Assembly (NCBI GenBank): GCA_033239005.1
Contig: BSQZ01000005.1
Location: 13,314,001-13,378,000, forward strand
Origin: Lamellibrachia satsuma
Taxonomy: Eukaryota > Annelida > Polychaeta > Sabellida > Siboglinidae
Direction of reading: 5' to 3'
DNA length: 64,000 nt
In this document: positions 1 to 11,900 of the stretch, one piece after another
Layout: each line of letters opens with the position of its first letter
How positions within the stretch are numbered: position 1 is the first letter of the stretch
Position numbers and translations under genes: made by a program
Notes under the pieces: model-generated
The model's input: the letters and a program-made list of their open reading frames with translations, nothing else
Told to the model about the DNA's origin: nothing
Database searches by the model: none

Positions 1-571
1 ACGAGACAGACATAATTAAATCAGTGTGTTTTTAAACTTGTATATGCACTATTATATACATTGATCTAATATTTTGCCAATAGTAAAATGGTGAAACTCA
101 TCATACAACGGTGTGAATCATGAATCATGGACTTAATTGGTGACATGATAATATTATTAATCAGTTGACAGATCAAACAATACAAAATGTGGAATAGTAT
201 GTTGTGCTTTGTATACATCTTATTAAGACACACCTCTCTGGGGCAAGACAGTCCCCATGCATATGAGGCAAGACGGTCCCTATGTCTTATCCCACACACA
301 TACATGGTCACACTTTGTCAAATGTATTACATATGACCAATTATGTTTAATACATTGAATATAATACGAACATTGCATAATGTTCTGCTAGCACGTAGGC
401 TGTAATTATGATGGAATATCGCTAAACCAATATTAGATTATGTATGGATTGCAAGGTATGTATTGTATGTTAACTCCCATTTAAATTTAACAACCATAAT
501 GGCCTGATATATTACTATCATACCATTTGTATATAATATACATTTTAATTTCAGGCAATAGTTTATTCATA
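1..571. other. left edge, no gene seen
   Basis: AT-rich sequence with no coding similarity that I recognise on either strand. It probably lies in a downstream intron of the minus-strand aminopeptidase gene, because the exons for the C-terminal third of that protein were not found anywhere from 1 to 5.8 kb. Confidence 0.5.
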
Positions 572-1517
572 CAGTCGAGCCTCATTATAACGTGGTAGTC
601 GGGGTCCACAACTTCGGACCGCGCTGTACGCGAGGCGCGTTAGGTGTTCTCATATCTGCCACCAGGGAGCTACTAAACAACAGTGACCACCGCCCGCTGC
701 ACCAAGTCCATAAACGCTGTCGAAGCCCTGTGTGCTTGCAGCAATGTCTTTTATGCCAATATGCAGTTTATGGAACTTATTAAACGAGTATACTAGCATC
801 AACGTGTATTATTTAGTCACACCCTCTTGACTCTTGAACTAAATAAAACACATGTACGTAAACCGTTATGGAATAGATCTACTACGATGATGATGTACTG
901 GACCAATAGACCTACGAATCGAAAATAATAGCCTGGACCTGAGCATCCGAAAACGTATAAATTATGATTTGACAAACGTAGTATGTAAGCTGATCAAAAA
1001 CAGAAAACGACAATAGGTAGAATTAATAATTGTTTCACTTCGTCTTTCAACTGATCTCGACCGAAGCATAAATTTATTACACACCATTTAACATCGATTC
1101 ATCACTTCATGTGCAGATGACGAATTTGCACCGGTAGAGCCTTGGGTTAGGACATGTTGGTTTCGCGTTGTGAAAACGATTAAATCTACGATGTAATGGA
1201 AGCATGTAATTTCACCGAAGTGTTATATTGGCATTGCATACTAAATGCATTTAAAACTGTTTATCTGATTCTTACGCGAAGTGTATTTGTGAATCTCGAT
1301 TGCAATTTACAAACCCTCGAAGCGAAGCGAGCGACAGCGATTGATCTCGGCGGTAACACAAAACAAACAACACGTGGATACTCATTCACTGACATTGTTT
1401 GCCTAATGTTTCTTGAGAATTGTCAAAGCAATTCTAAGTAGGTTTAAGCAGGCTCAAATTCGGGGTCCACGAACGACCGCGTTATATCCGAATCCGCGTA
1501 ATAACGACGCGCGACTA
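572..1517. mobile_element. pogo/mariner-like MITE, copy 1
   Basis: A roughly 946-bp non-autonomous element starting CAGTCGAGCCTCATTATAA, flanked by TA on both sides (570-571 and 1518-1519). It is closely similar along its length to the copy at 53622-54563. Its right terminus has lost about 15 bp relative to that copy, so the right TIR is damaged here. No transposase ORF is present. A TA target duplication and a CAG-start TIR fit the IS630/Tc1-mariner group (pogo/Tigger-like); the family assignment is inference. Confidence 0.8.
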
Positions 1518-3224
1518 TATAAGTAAAAACCACGGGGAGGGGGTTATAGACCGTGTTACCCCAGGTAGAGGACCGTCTTTCACCAAGGATGGGGCAAGAT
1601 GGCTTTTTTGAGATATTTATATTTTTCAAATGCAACTTAGTTAAGTTGTTTATTTACTGAAAATAGTTTTCCAACGGGTAACACACATATCTGTCCACAA
1701 TGTGAAAACATTAAATACAAGCTAAAGTTTTTAATGGTGTGTTTCTTAGGAGGGCCACACTGCATACTTTCATGTCTGCATACGCAAAAGTGAATTCATT
1801 AAATATTAAAGGAAGTAAAAATACATATTTGGTATATTATTATGTTCATCATGTGGACATGTTATTTAGTATACGAATGTGGCAGGGGCGGGCCGCATTT
1901 TGCACAATATCGTTGTCAGTCCACGGGCTGCATGAAATAGCTACGTGGGCCACAGTTAGCCCACGGGCCGCAGGTTGCCTATAACAATGTGCTCCCAGAC
2001 AGCCTTAGCTGGTCAATAGGTCTGCCACCCTTGAACATGGTCCTCACTTGGATGGTTGGAAAATTATATTATCTTTAATGAGAGCTCACAACATCAAATA
2101 ATTTCAGTTAAATACAGAACTTAATTAATGATGAGGCACAATCTGTCTTTTTTTTCGACCTGTTCATATGGGGTATGGGAGGAGCTAGATTGTACAACAG
2201 GATATGTATACGCAGGTGTGATTGTATCTGAGTAGGTTGAGGGTCAGTCCAGTACTAGTAGTAGCCTCTCTGGGAAACTGGTCAGAGGCAATACAACCTA
2301 CCACTGCCCATAGTAAAATTAAGACATTTGATGCCTAGCTGATGAAGCCATCTGGCTTGTGAACCCCCACCTTCTCATGTCTTCCCAGACATGTCTTATC
2401 AGCTCACACAAACATTGAAACAACAAGCTTTAGCAGCTAGCTGTGTTGGTTACCTGGTACCAGCTGGGGCTAGAATCGATCAGAAGACAGACCAGTGCAA
2501 CAGAGGAATGTTGTTGCTAATTGCAATTAAAAGTGACCTGTCAGGGCCCCTGTCCCTGTCTTTGTCACTTTGATATTATTTATGGGTCAGTTTGAATTAG
2601 CCATTGCTGGGAAAAGATGCTGCCAATTGGCAGAGTATCAATTCTTTGCTGTTTAGTTCTGTAGAGTAATCATTATTATGAATTTATTAAACATCTCAAT
2701 ATGAATTTTATTCGTGAAAGTAAAATGCTGTTTAATGCTGACGTAAGCCGGTAAGGCCATTGCTGACAATGCCAATGGGCGAAAATCGGTTCGCGTTCTC
2801 AATCCACAATGCACGTTCGCTCACGAATATCAGAATTGTGTCAGAGTATGGGGATTATCAATACATTGTCGAAATTGCAAATTTTAATATTTATAATATG
2901 TATTGGAAACTTACTGATTAATAGTTTATATGGTGCAACGGAGACATTTGCATCAGTTTGAGATGGCGTTCAAGCATTGTGTGTTCGAAGTGACATGTCA
3001 TGTCAACGGTCTTGACCTGACCTATGCTAATATTTGGCAGACTTCGTTCACTGACGTAGATATAAAACAGTGGGTGCGTCGATTTCCCGAAGAGAGGTAT
3101 GCATGCAAACATGATCGCGAAATGGCATGCGATTGAATGATATTAATAGCTTTTGGCCTGGCGACTATGAACAGTTTTTTAAATGTCGTTGACGGTGGAG
3201 CGCCACCGGCAGCAGCAGTTTCAC
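1518..3224. other. no gene; degraded repeats
   Basis: No coding exon recognised. A GC-rich stretch around 1880-1985 (gggccgcaggttgcc and similar) resembles the ends of decayed hAT-type elements, but both ends could not be defined. The short ORFs on both strands at 2918-3136 overlap each other and show no family resemblance. Confidence 0.4.
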
Positions 3225-3405
3225 AAAAAATGTAACGAAAAAATATTGTGATGTAAATAAAAGTAACGGAGTAAAAAGTCGCATTACTTTAGATAAAACA
3301 ACTTCGTTACAAGTAAAAAGTATTTAGTAAAAATTCTACTTCGTTACACGTCAATTACTTGAAATAAATACTCAGGTACTTTTACTTTGTTACATGCCAA
3401 CCCTG
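3225..3405. repeat. decayed hAT-like MITE end
   Basis: The segment is rich in acttcgttac/gtaaaaagta words. Read on the minus strand it begins CAGGGTTGGCATGTAACAA, a typical hAT MITE terminus. No matching left terminus or 8-bp target duplication was found, so it is probably a truncated copy. Confidence 0.4.
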
Positions 3406-3461
3406 TATATATATATATCTATTATATATATTTGTGAAAATGTTCATCAATTTGGTATATA

Positions 3462-3676
3462 TATATATGAATTATGTTTTTCTTCAACCACAACTATTTA
3501 GATTATTTGCTCAACATTTCGACTGCCATCAGCAGCCTTCATCAGGAATTCTGGGACTGGCAAGCCGGGGAAGAACGTGCCATCCCAGAATTCCTGATGA
3601 AGGCTGCCGATGGCAGTCGAAACGTTGAGCAAATAATCTAAATAGTTCTGATTGAAAAAAATTGTAATTCATATAT
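3462..3676. repeat. Penelope-type inverted repeat with hammerhead-like cores
   Basis: Two arms of about 80-95 bp (about 3462-3555 and 3582-3676) are near-perfect reverse complements around a 26-bp spacer. Each arm carries, on opposite strands, CTGATGA, a 7-bp GC-rich stem-loop (ggctgcc-gat-ggcagtc) and then GAAA (plus strand 3594-3622). This is the layout of a hammerhead ribozyme core of the kind known from Penelope-like element terminal repeats. There is one extra A between CTGATGA and stem II, so activity is uncertain. Confidence 0.5.
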
Positions 3677-5656
3677 GTGACCCACCGTAACAAAATGAGT
3701 CGGATGTCGGTAAACATGAAACTTCGCAAATGCCGTTTTTATAAAAAAGTGGCTAATACAACGATTTTTAGATTTTCCTTGAAAATGGTTCCTTAGTATT
3801 CATTTTAACGATTACCACAATTTCTACTACATATTTAGCTATGTTTAATGTATTTTAGTGTTATCTTTGAAGAGCTGTTCAATGTGTTCCGCTTGATTTC
3901 CGTAAAACAAAGCCGAAAATGCCGATAATTAATCGCTTTTTTCGTCCGTAATTTTTGGATGGTCCCTCACAAATGTGGCATCGTTGCATAGCTTTGCATC
4001 TCATCTTTCCATATATGGTCATCAAATTAACATATATTACGGATGTGTCGAATAGGAGGGCATGAGGGGTAGGCACTGTTTGTCCAGCTGTGTAAACAAA
4101 CCCAGCTTGTTACGATCACATGATCCAGGAAAATTATTTTATTGGCGCAGTAATGAAGTCGTTTAAATAATGTTCATGGACGCATGCGCACTATGCCTTT
4201 CTACCGTGTCACACACCTCACCCACATGTCGAGTAGAAAATGGCATTCGATGTAGCGGGTTTGTTGATATCCTGCCCGAAGTTATTGCGACCAGATCAAC
4301 ACTTTGTTAGACAAGTATTTACTAGAGGAAGACCAGCAGGACAGTGAACGAGACAGTATAGTCGTTTTGCGGGGCATGGGGTGAGGTCGTCAAGCCCGCA
4401 AGACGTGTCCGACTGTGCTCGAGACTGTCCCCGTTGCTGGGCCGTCCGACCAGCGGGACAGTGAGCGAGGCACTACAGTCGTTTTGTGGGGAAGGGGGCA
4501 GGGCGCGAGTTTGTCGAGCCCGTTAGTTATCCCCGTCATCTGCACTCTTGCCGACGTCATGAAAGAGAGGACGGGGCCGCTGTCCCAGAGATGATTAACT
4601 ATTTTGAGGTGTAGCTGTTTATTTACGTGTTGTTGTCTTGTATTAAACATGCCATTAATTGGCACTGACACCTCTTGCGCATTTTTTACTATGAAAAGTA
4701 TCAGATTGAACAAATATTATTATAATTATTTCAAACACTTTTTTCAGTATACAATTTGGTACACAACTGGTAGAAAACATTTTCTAAAAAGTAGTTTATT
4801 TAATACATTTGTGGGTAATTTCTTGAAAAAATATTTTTGCGATAAATATTGATGTAGCTTTTAGCTACATTGATAATGTGTTCTACAATTTGTGTAAAGA
4901 AGAATAAGCTGCATATAACACTAAACACTTTGTTAGCATTATTACTTCCAGAGATATGAGGCGTTTTTGAGAAAACAGGATTATTTCTTGGAACACGCAT
5001 GCTTTACCCACAAATAAAAGTGATTTAGAGGTATGTAACTGCAATTGAAATGAACAGTATGAAAGCAATGCTTTCAAAATAGGGTGGACACATTTTGAAT
5101 AATAAAATAATATTTTTTTTAAAATCCACTTGCTGAGTCTTCCCTTAGGCTGAATAAATATTATTATTATTTAAATCGCAAAAATCAAGTAAGTTTTTAT
5201 TGCCTCAACTTTGCTTTACAAAAGAAGGTCACTAGTAACCATTATCTCAACTAAAATGTGCCACATTATGACACTAGTGGCAGTGCTGCTAGTTTTGACA
5301 TTCCTTAACAATTACAAGGCAATTAATTGTATTTTTTTCTGACAAAGATCATGTTATTATATCAGTAGAATGTCATGAGGATGCCTTTATCTTCAAGTGG
5401 TCCAAATATCTGCCAGATATGTGCATGGTAACTAAGGTAGCTTTGGTAAGAAACATACTAAACTTTGACGGCTGATTTCTCAGTTTGAAGATTTCTACCC
5501 CATATATGTTTAGCGAAACGTAGCTTCGGCTGGAATCGAGATATCGGAATGTTTGATGCATCACATGAAAGCTGAGATGCTGCTCTTTTCAACGATGCTA
5601 ATAACTCTACATGTTCAAATTGGGACATGTGACTCATTTTGTTACGGTGGGTCACA
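3676..5656. mobile_element. DNA transposon with at least 26-bp TIRs, non-autonomous
   Basis: The left end TGTGACCCACCGTAACAAAA is an exact inverted match (26 bp) to the right end at 5631-5656. Flanking sequence is TA-rich (catata/tatata), consistent with a TA or TATA target. The roughly 1.98-kb interior has no intact transposase; ORFs are under 110 codons. A GC-rich segment near 4270-4600 contains an imperfect repeat (gaccagc.ggacagtgarcgag, twice). The family was not identified. Confidence 0.75.
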
Positions 5657-5804
5657 TATATATATTTATATATATTCTAATAATTGAATCATTGAATATT
5701 GATCTTGCCATTAAGCATGCAAACATGATATTTGAGAAACATTCAAATTAAACAGAATTTTTTTACCTATAATTGCAAAAAAGAAACTCGGTGTAGAAGC
5801 TCAC

Positions 5805-5939
5805 CAGTGCAAAGAGGTCGTTGCCAAGGCCGAGTCTGTCACGCGGTGGCAGGGAGCCATCCTTGATTGAAGGCAGCAGTGATTCTAGCATACCCGACGA
5901 GTACTGAGTTCGATAGAAGCCAACAGCACCTGTGTTCAA
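5805..5939 (-). CDS. NPEPPS: NPEPPS exon 14, last exon in window
   Basis: A 45-codon exon [20 protein letters not shown] then [20 protein letters not shown] and DLFAL, the start of the C-terminal helical domain. Acceptor ctgttacag, donor gtgagc, phase 0. The next family segment (ARAG...VEVLKVM) was not found downstream within the window. Confidence 0.95.
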
Positions 5940-8900
5940 CTGTAACAGGTAGAACTGTTATTAATAGATTACAATGAACGGTGTTATTACCCAATAACAC
6001 CTGTCAAGTCAAGTGAACAAAGTTTTGTTTACATGGTTCGGTTCTCCTGCCAGGGTAAACTTTACAGAGGTTTCCTTTATGTACTACTGCCCATTTATAA
6101 TCTGCCAGTTACTCACTTTGTATGAACAAACGGCAGTAATATTGTGAAGTCTGGACTTAGTGAGTCTGTTCTCCAATCAGTAGAACAAGACAAGTTTTCC
6201 TAACGGAGGACCTTTAAATGTGATCATCAACTCTTCTCATTTGTGCAACAAAGACATCTGCTTTCACGGACCTAATTTATATAAAACAAAATTCCAGTTC
6301 CTCTTATTATTTCCAGACCAGACAAGTATTTTCAGCCCAGACTGTTTACAAACATTGACACCTGACAAGGAACCCTGTCGGTGTCCATGGACTCGCCTTC
6401 ACCCAGTCACTGGATTTGACGTCATTGAGAGTGACAGTGGCCTCCTGCTGGTCCAGCACCAGTCTGTGCATGGCTTTGTTCGGACTGCTTGCAGTCGAAA
6501 TGCTCACGGGAACCATCCACAGGCAGTCATTGCCTAGCAACAGACACAGTCATATGTAATCATCACAAAAATAAGAAACCTAGAATCCTAATTATTATCG
6601 TCACAGATTTTATATTATGGCTTTTAAATGAGTGTAAATTTAAAAAAAGATCACACAATGATAGTTATTTAGATATAGCAAAACAAATTTCAGTAAGTTT
6701 GGTAGCTAAAAGTCTGGTTTGTTTGGCAATCAGCAACAGTGCTGTAAAGGAAGTGGTTTACTTAAAAATAAAATTGGGGCTATTGTAGAAAGCTGTGCCT
6801 TTACTAGGCATAAATTGTACAATCTAAAAAGAATACCATATGTAAGGTTCCATCCTTGAGAACTAAACACTATTCTATTTATTCTATACTGCGAGACTAG
6901 TTCAACGACAACCTTCAGCTTGAATGTAAACACTGCAGTGAAAACAAATACTATCCAGTGACAGATACATTTACACCACAGTAGATGTGTAGATGACACA
7001 ACTGTTTAGAAAGGTTACCAACGATGGTGATAAACAACAGTTATAAAACAATCTAGACAAATTAGTTAAATGGTCTGAAAAATTGCAACTTTGGAAAATG
7101 TAAATGCCTACACACAGGAACTTGGATGTAAACAATAAAATGAAAGATACTGTTCTAGGTACTACCATAAAAAAGGACTTACGAATAACAGTAAGTGCTG
7201 ATATGAGTTTAAGAGCAGTGGTATTGCAGTTTCAAAGGGTAATCAAATTCTTGGGTTGATTAGGAGAAATATAACATACAAGGAAAAACAGCTAATTACA
7301 CCTCTGTATAAAGCAATACTTAGGCATCATTTAGAATACTGTATTCAAGCTTGGAGACCATATTGTAAGATATAGACACATTTGAACGAATACAGAAGAG
7401 AGCAACTAAAATGGTTCCAGAACTGAGAGACCTTAGTTATGAAGAACGCCTAAAAAATTTGGTTTAACAACCCTAGAGACAAGAAGGTTCAGAGGAGATC
7501 AAATTGAAGTTTTTCAGATACTGAATGATTATAAAAATATTTTTTCTCACTCAAAAAAACATAGTAGAACTAGAGAGCATGAGGTAACATTAGTAAAGGA
7601 TCAGTGTAGATACTCGTTCTCACAGAGGACAATAACAAATTATGAATATGAATGTTTAAAAACAAAATTTACACATCTCTCAGGAGGGCAGGTTACACAT
7701 GGATGAACAAATGTTGGACTCTCGATAAGCCAATGGCTTCCTTGTCCACTTGCCATCTGGGCCTTTGCCTTGGATGGCAATCTTGTTAAAAAATGTCCTA
7801 TTACCATCACTGGTGCCATCTGCTGAGAATTTCTCCTGTCGAATCGTCAAGATTCGTGTGTTGCCATTCTTCTCTTCAGACACCTGGAATCAGAGACATA
7901 CAGTTAACTATTGCGACAATCTGGCATTTTGTAAGTACTGAAAACTCACTGCCACTCTGAACTTCTGTTTATGTTAGTGACATACTAAACTGAATACTTG
8001 TTTCAAATACGAGCAATACATTTGCATACTACCAGCAATTAGTGTCATTTGCTGTATAATAATTTTCTGACTCATCATTGGCAAAAAAGGGACTACAATA
8101 AATAGTTTTTATATAAAATAAACAAACCTTGTTTGCTGTTGTATGTTTATGTTTAGTAAATAAGGCCCACAGGAATCCAAACATCATGTGATTACATCAT
8201 ATGTGACTACCGGTACATCATATGTGACTACATCATCATGTGATTACATCATCACGTGACTACATCATCGTGTGACTACATCGTCATGCTCTCCGGGTTA
8301 TGGCATTGCGTAGTCGTATTATATAGCTTCTTATTTGTGTACTTTGTATACTGTCAGTTCTTGGGTAGCTGAATTATTCTACAAAGCTGGCAAGTGTCAT
8401 GTGACTTCCATTGCCAGGTATAAAGGTTCGTCTGTCGCAACAGAAATACAACTTTTGTAAATATATCATTACTTCAGAATCTCTTCCAGAAGACACCTAT
8501 TTTTCCTATTCCTTCAGAATATCCACGTCGTATAAATTTCAAGTATGCGACTTGGATTTTGAAGGTATACGGCCGCATCACTTTTTTTCTATAATTTGCT
8601 TCAAATGTAAAAATTGTGATAATGTACATATTTTCTTGTGTCCATCAGACAGGTATAAAATTGAATGACAAACAAATAGTGGTCAAAGCATAAATATTTT
8701 TTATGCTACGCAGATTTCTAGTAAAACACAGCAGATTTTGTATCCTGATAGATGATGCCACTTGATCAGAACAGGAATGCTATAGACCGAGATAATTTTT
8801 TTATGCAGATATATATATATATACACACACACAAATATATATATGGCTTTATACACAATTTTTCAAATAAAAATACTGATTTTAACTAAACAAACGTGAC

Positions 8901-11900
8901 ACAGGAGCCGTAAGATGACGTGGAGTAGTACCTTGAGAACAGGGAAGCCCATCTGTTTGGTCCAGGTGCTCATGATCTCCTGAACTGGCTCGTCACTGGT
9001 CTCGGCCAGGGCGGCCCACAGGTCTTCCGTGAATGTGTTCTTGTACTTGTGACGGTTCAGGTACAGGTTCATGCCCTTGCGGAAGTGCTGCGACAGAAAG
9101 GTAGCATTCTGACATAGCACAGGATCTCATCACATTTACTCCTCAGGAATAAAAAACAAAAAGACTAGTTAAATTTACGAAAATTAAAGGCAGTTTTGGG
9201 GAATAATTGACACAATTTTTTTAATACCTAATTTGAGGGCGCAGAATCCAATGTATTTTATACACACATTTTCCATACTTCTTGAGATAAAACTCTACAC
9301 TGAGGGAAAAGACCATGGCTAATGTGCTTCAACACACCTGGAAAGATCCTCCAAAGACAGAAATACTCTAAATAAGTATTTTGATCAGAGTTTATGGCAT
9401 CCATATTTGATTTCAAGATGGCTACCACGAACATGTGTTAACAAACCTCGTCCCCGATGTAGTCGTGCAGCATGCGGATGACAGAGGCGCCCTTGCTGTA
9501 GGAGATCACATCAAAGATCTCATCCACCTCTGCTGGGTGACCCACTGGCACCTAGGATAATGTCAAGTGTCAAATGCTTGTAGTCATCACAGTGTTCCAG
9601 CTGTCATCAAGTCTACCTGGCATGTTGTGACAATGCGTCTCATAGAAACATACATCATAACTATCGTTAAATTATAATATCATTATAGAGGATAGAGTCA
9701 AGGGTTTGACAAAGATTACTGTAGAAAACCCGGATAGCCTTGCAAGCAAGTGTATGCAATTACAAAGGTTCATATTGTACCATATGGCATCATATCTTAT
9801 GAGTGGCTACACCCATGCCAATCACACGCACTACACTACATATGCACTGTCATCGACAACAGTGACATAATCGCATAATGGACATGTTGACAACTTTTGT
9901 TTACTGTAGCAATTCTGATACACTTTCCTAACACTCACATCATCAAGCTACTGACATTACCCTGGACCTACTTCGATGGGATGACTATTGCAGAGGGCGT
10001 CCAACTCCAGGGCACGAGTGAAGTCAGTGGCAGCGAACTGAGTCCAGATGTCATACTCCGGGAAGCAGTAGTCAACACAGAGATACTCAATCCACGACGC
10101 AAAGCCCTCGTTCAGCCACAGGTGTGTCCACCACTCCTGCAAGGTCAAGGCACAAGGTCAGGAGGTCAAGACTCTCAAGTGATCTTATATAATATATGCA
10201 TACACACATATTACATCAACAGTTGTAAATAGCTGGATGTGAGCTATCGCAATTGCATGGTTATATATAACACGTTTATTAAATATTTGTCAATAATAAT
10301 AGCAGAAAATTTACGTGTTTATAGGAAACATAGGTAAAATGTTCAATACAATATACCATGTCATAGACTTTAATCTATACAACAGACTTCTATTTGTGTA
10401 AAACAATGCTCAACACTGACGCCGACATTACCATACACACGATGCAAAACAAACTGCACAAAAAGGTATATTGTTACCATGGTGACCAGATTGCCAAACC
10501 ACTGATGTGCGAGTTCATGACCCACAACAAGGGCGACCCACTGCTTGGCGGCGGAGGACGAGTGGGCAGAGTCAATGAGCAGGGCGGTCTCGCGGTACGT
10601 CACTAAACCCCAGTTCTCCATGGCACCTGTGACAGACACAGTTACATATCAATCAATCAATAATTTATTTCCAATGAACAGAACAAATTCATGATAACAA
10701 ACCATATGTTGATAGACAGTTCAAATATGTTCTGTCAGGTGCTTGTTAGCATACTCTAGATGTTTTGTACCACAAACTAGACGAACTTGACAGATGTTTA
10801 GGTCTCCCTCAAAGCTGTTGGACTATAATGACCATACAGGTGCTATGGACTATATGACCATACAGGTGCTGTGAACAATATGACCATACAGGTGCTGTGA
10901 ACTATATGACCATACAGGTGCTATGAACTATATGACCATACAGAAGCTGTGAACTATATGACCATACAGGTGCTATGAACTATATGACCATACAGGTGCT
11001 GTGAACTTTATGACCATACAGGCGCTATGGACTATATGACCATACAGGTACTGTGAACAATATGACCATACAGGTGCTGTGAACTATATGACCATACAGG
11101 TGCTATGAACTATATGACCATACAGGCGCTATGAACTATATGACCATACAGGTGCTGTGAACTATATGACCATACAGGTGCTGTGAAGTATATGACCATA
11201 CAGGTGCTGTGAACAATATGACCATACAGGTGCTGTGAACTATATGACCATACAGGTGCTGTGGACTATATGACCATACAGGTGCTGTGAACAATATGAC
11301 CATACAGGTGCTGTGAACTATATGACCATACAGGTGCTATGGACTATATGACCATACAGGTGCTGTGAACTATATGACCATACAGGTGCTGTGAACTATA
11401 TGACCATACAGGTGCTGTGGACTATATGACCATACAGGTGCTGTGAACTATATGACCATACAGGTGCTATGGACTATATGACCATACAGGTGCTGTGAAC
11501 TATATGACCATACAGGTGCTATGGACTATATGACCATACAGGTGCTGTGAACTATATGACCATACAGGTGCTATGGACTATATGACCATACAGGTGCTAT
11601 GGACTATATGACCATACAGGTGTTGTGGAATATATGACCATACAGGTGCTGTGGACTATATGACCATACAGGTGTTGTAGACTATATGACCATACAGGTG
11701 CTGTGGACTATATGACCATACAGGTGCTGTGGGCTATATGACCATACAGGTTTTGTAGACTATATGACCACAGAGGTGCTGTGGACTATATGACCATACA
11801 GGTGCTGTGAACTATATGACCATACAGGTGCTGTGAACTATATGACCATACAGGTGCTGTGGACTATATGACCATACAGGTGCTGTGGACTATATGACCA

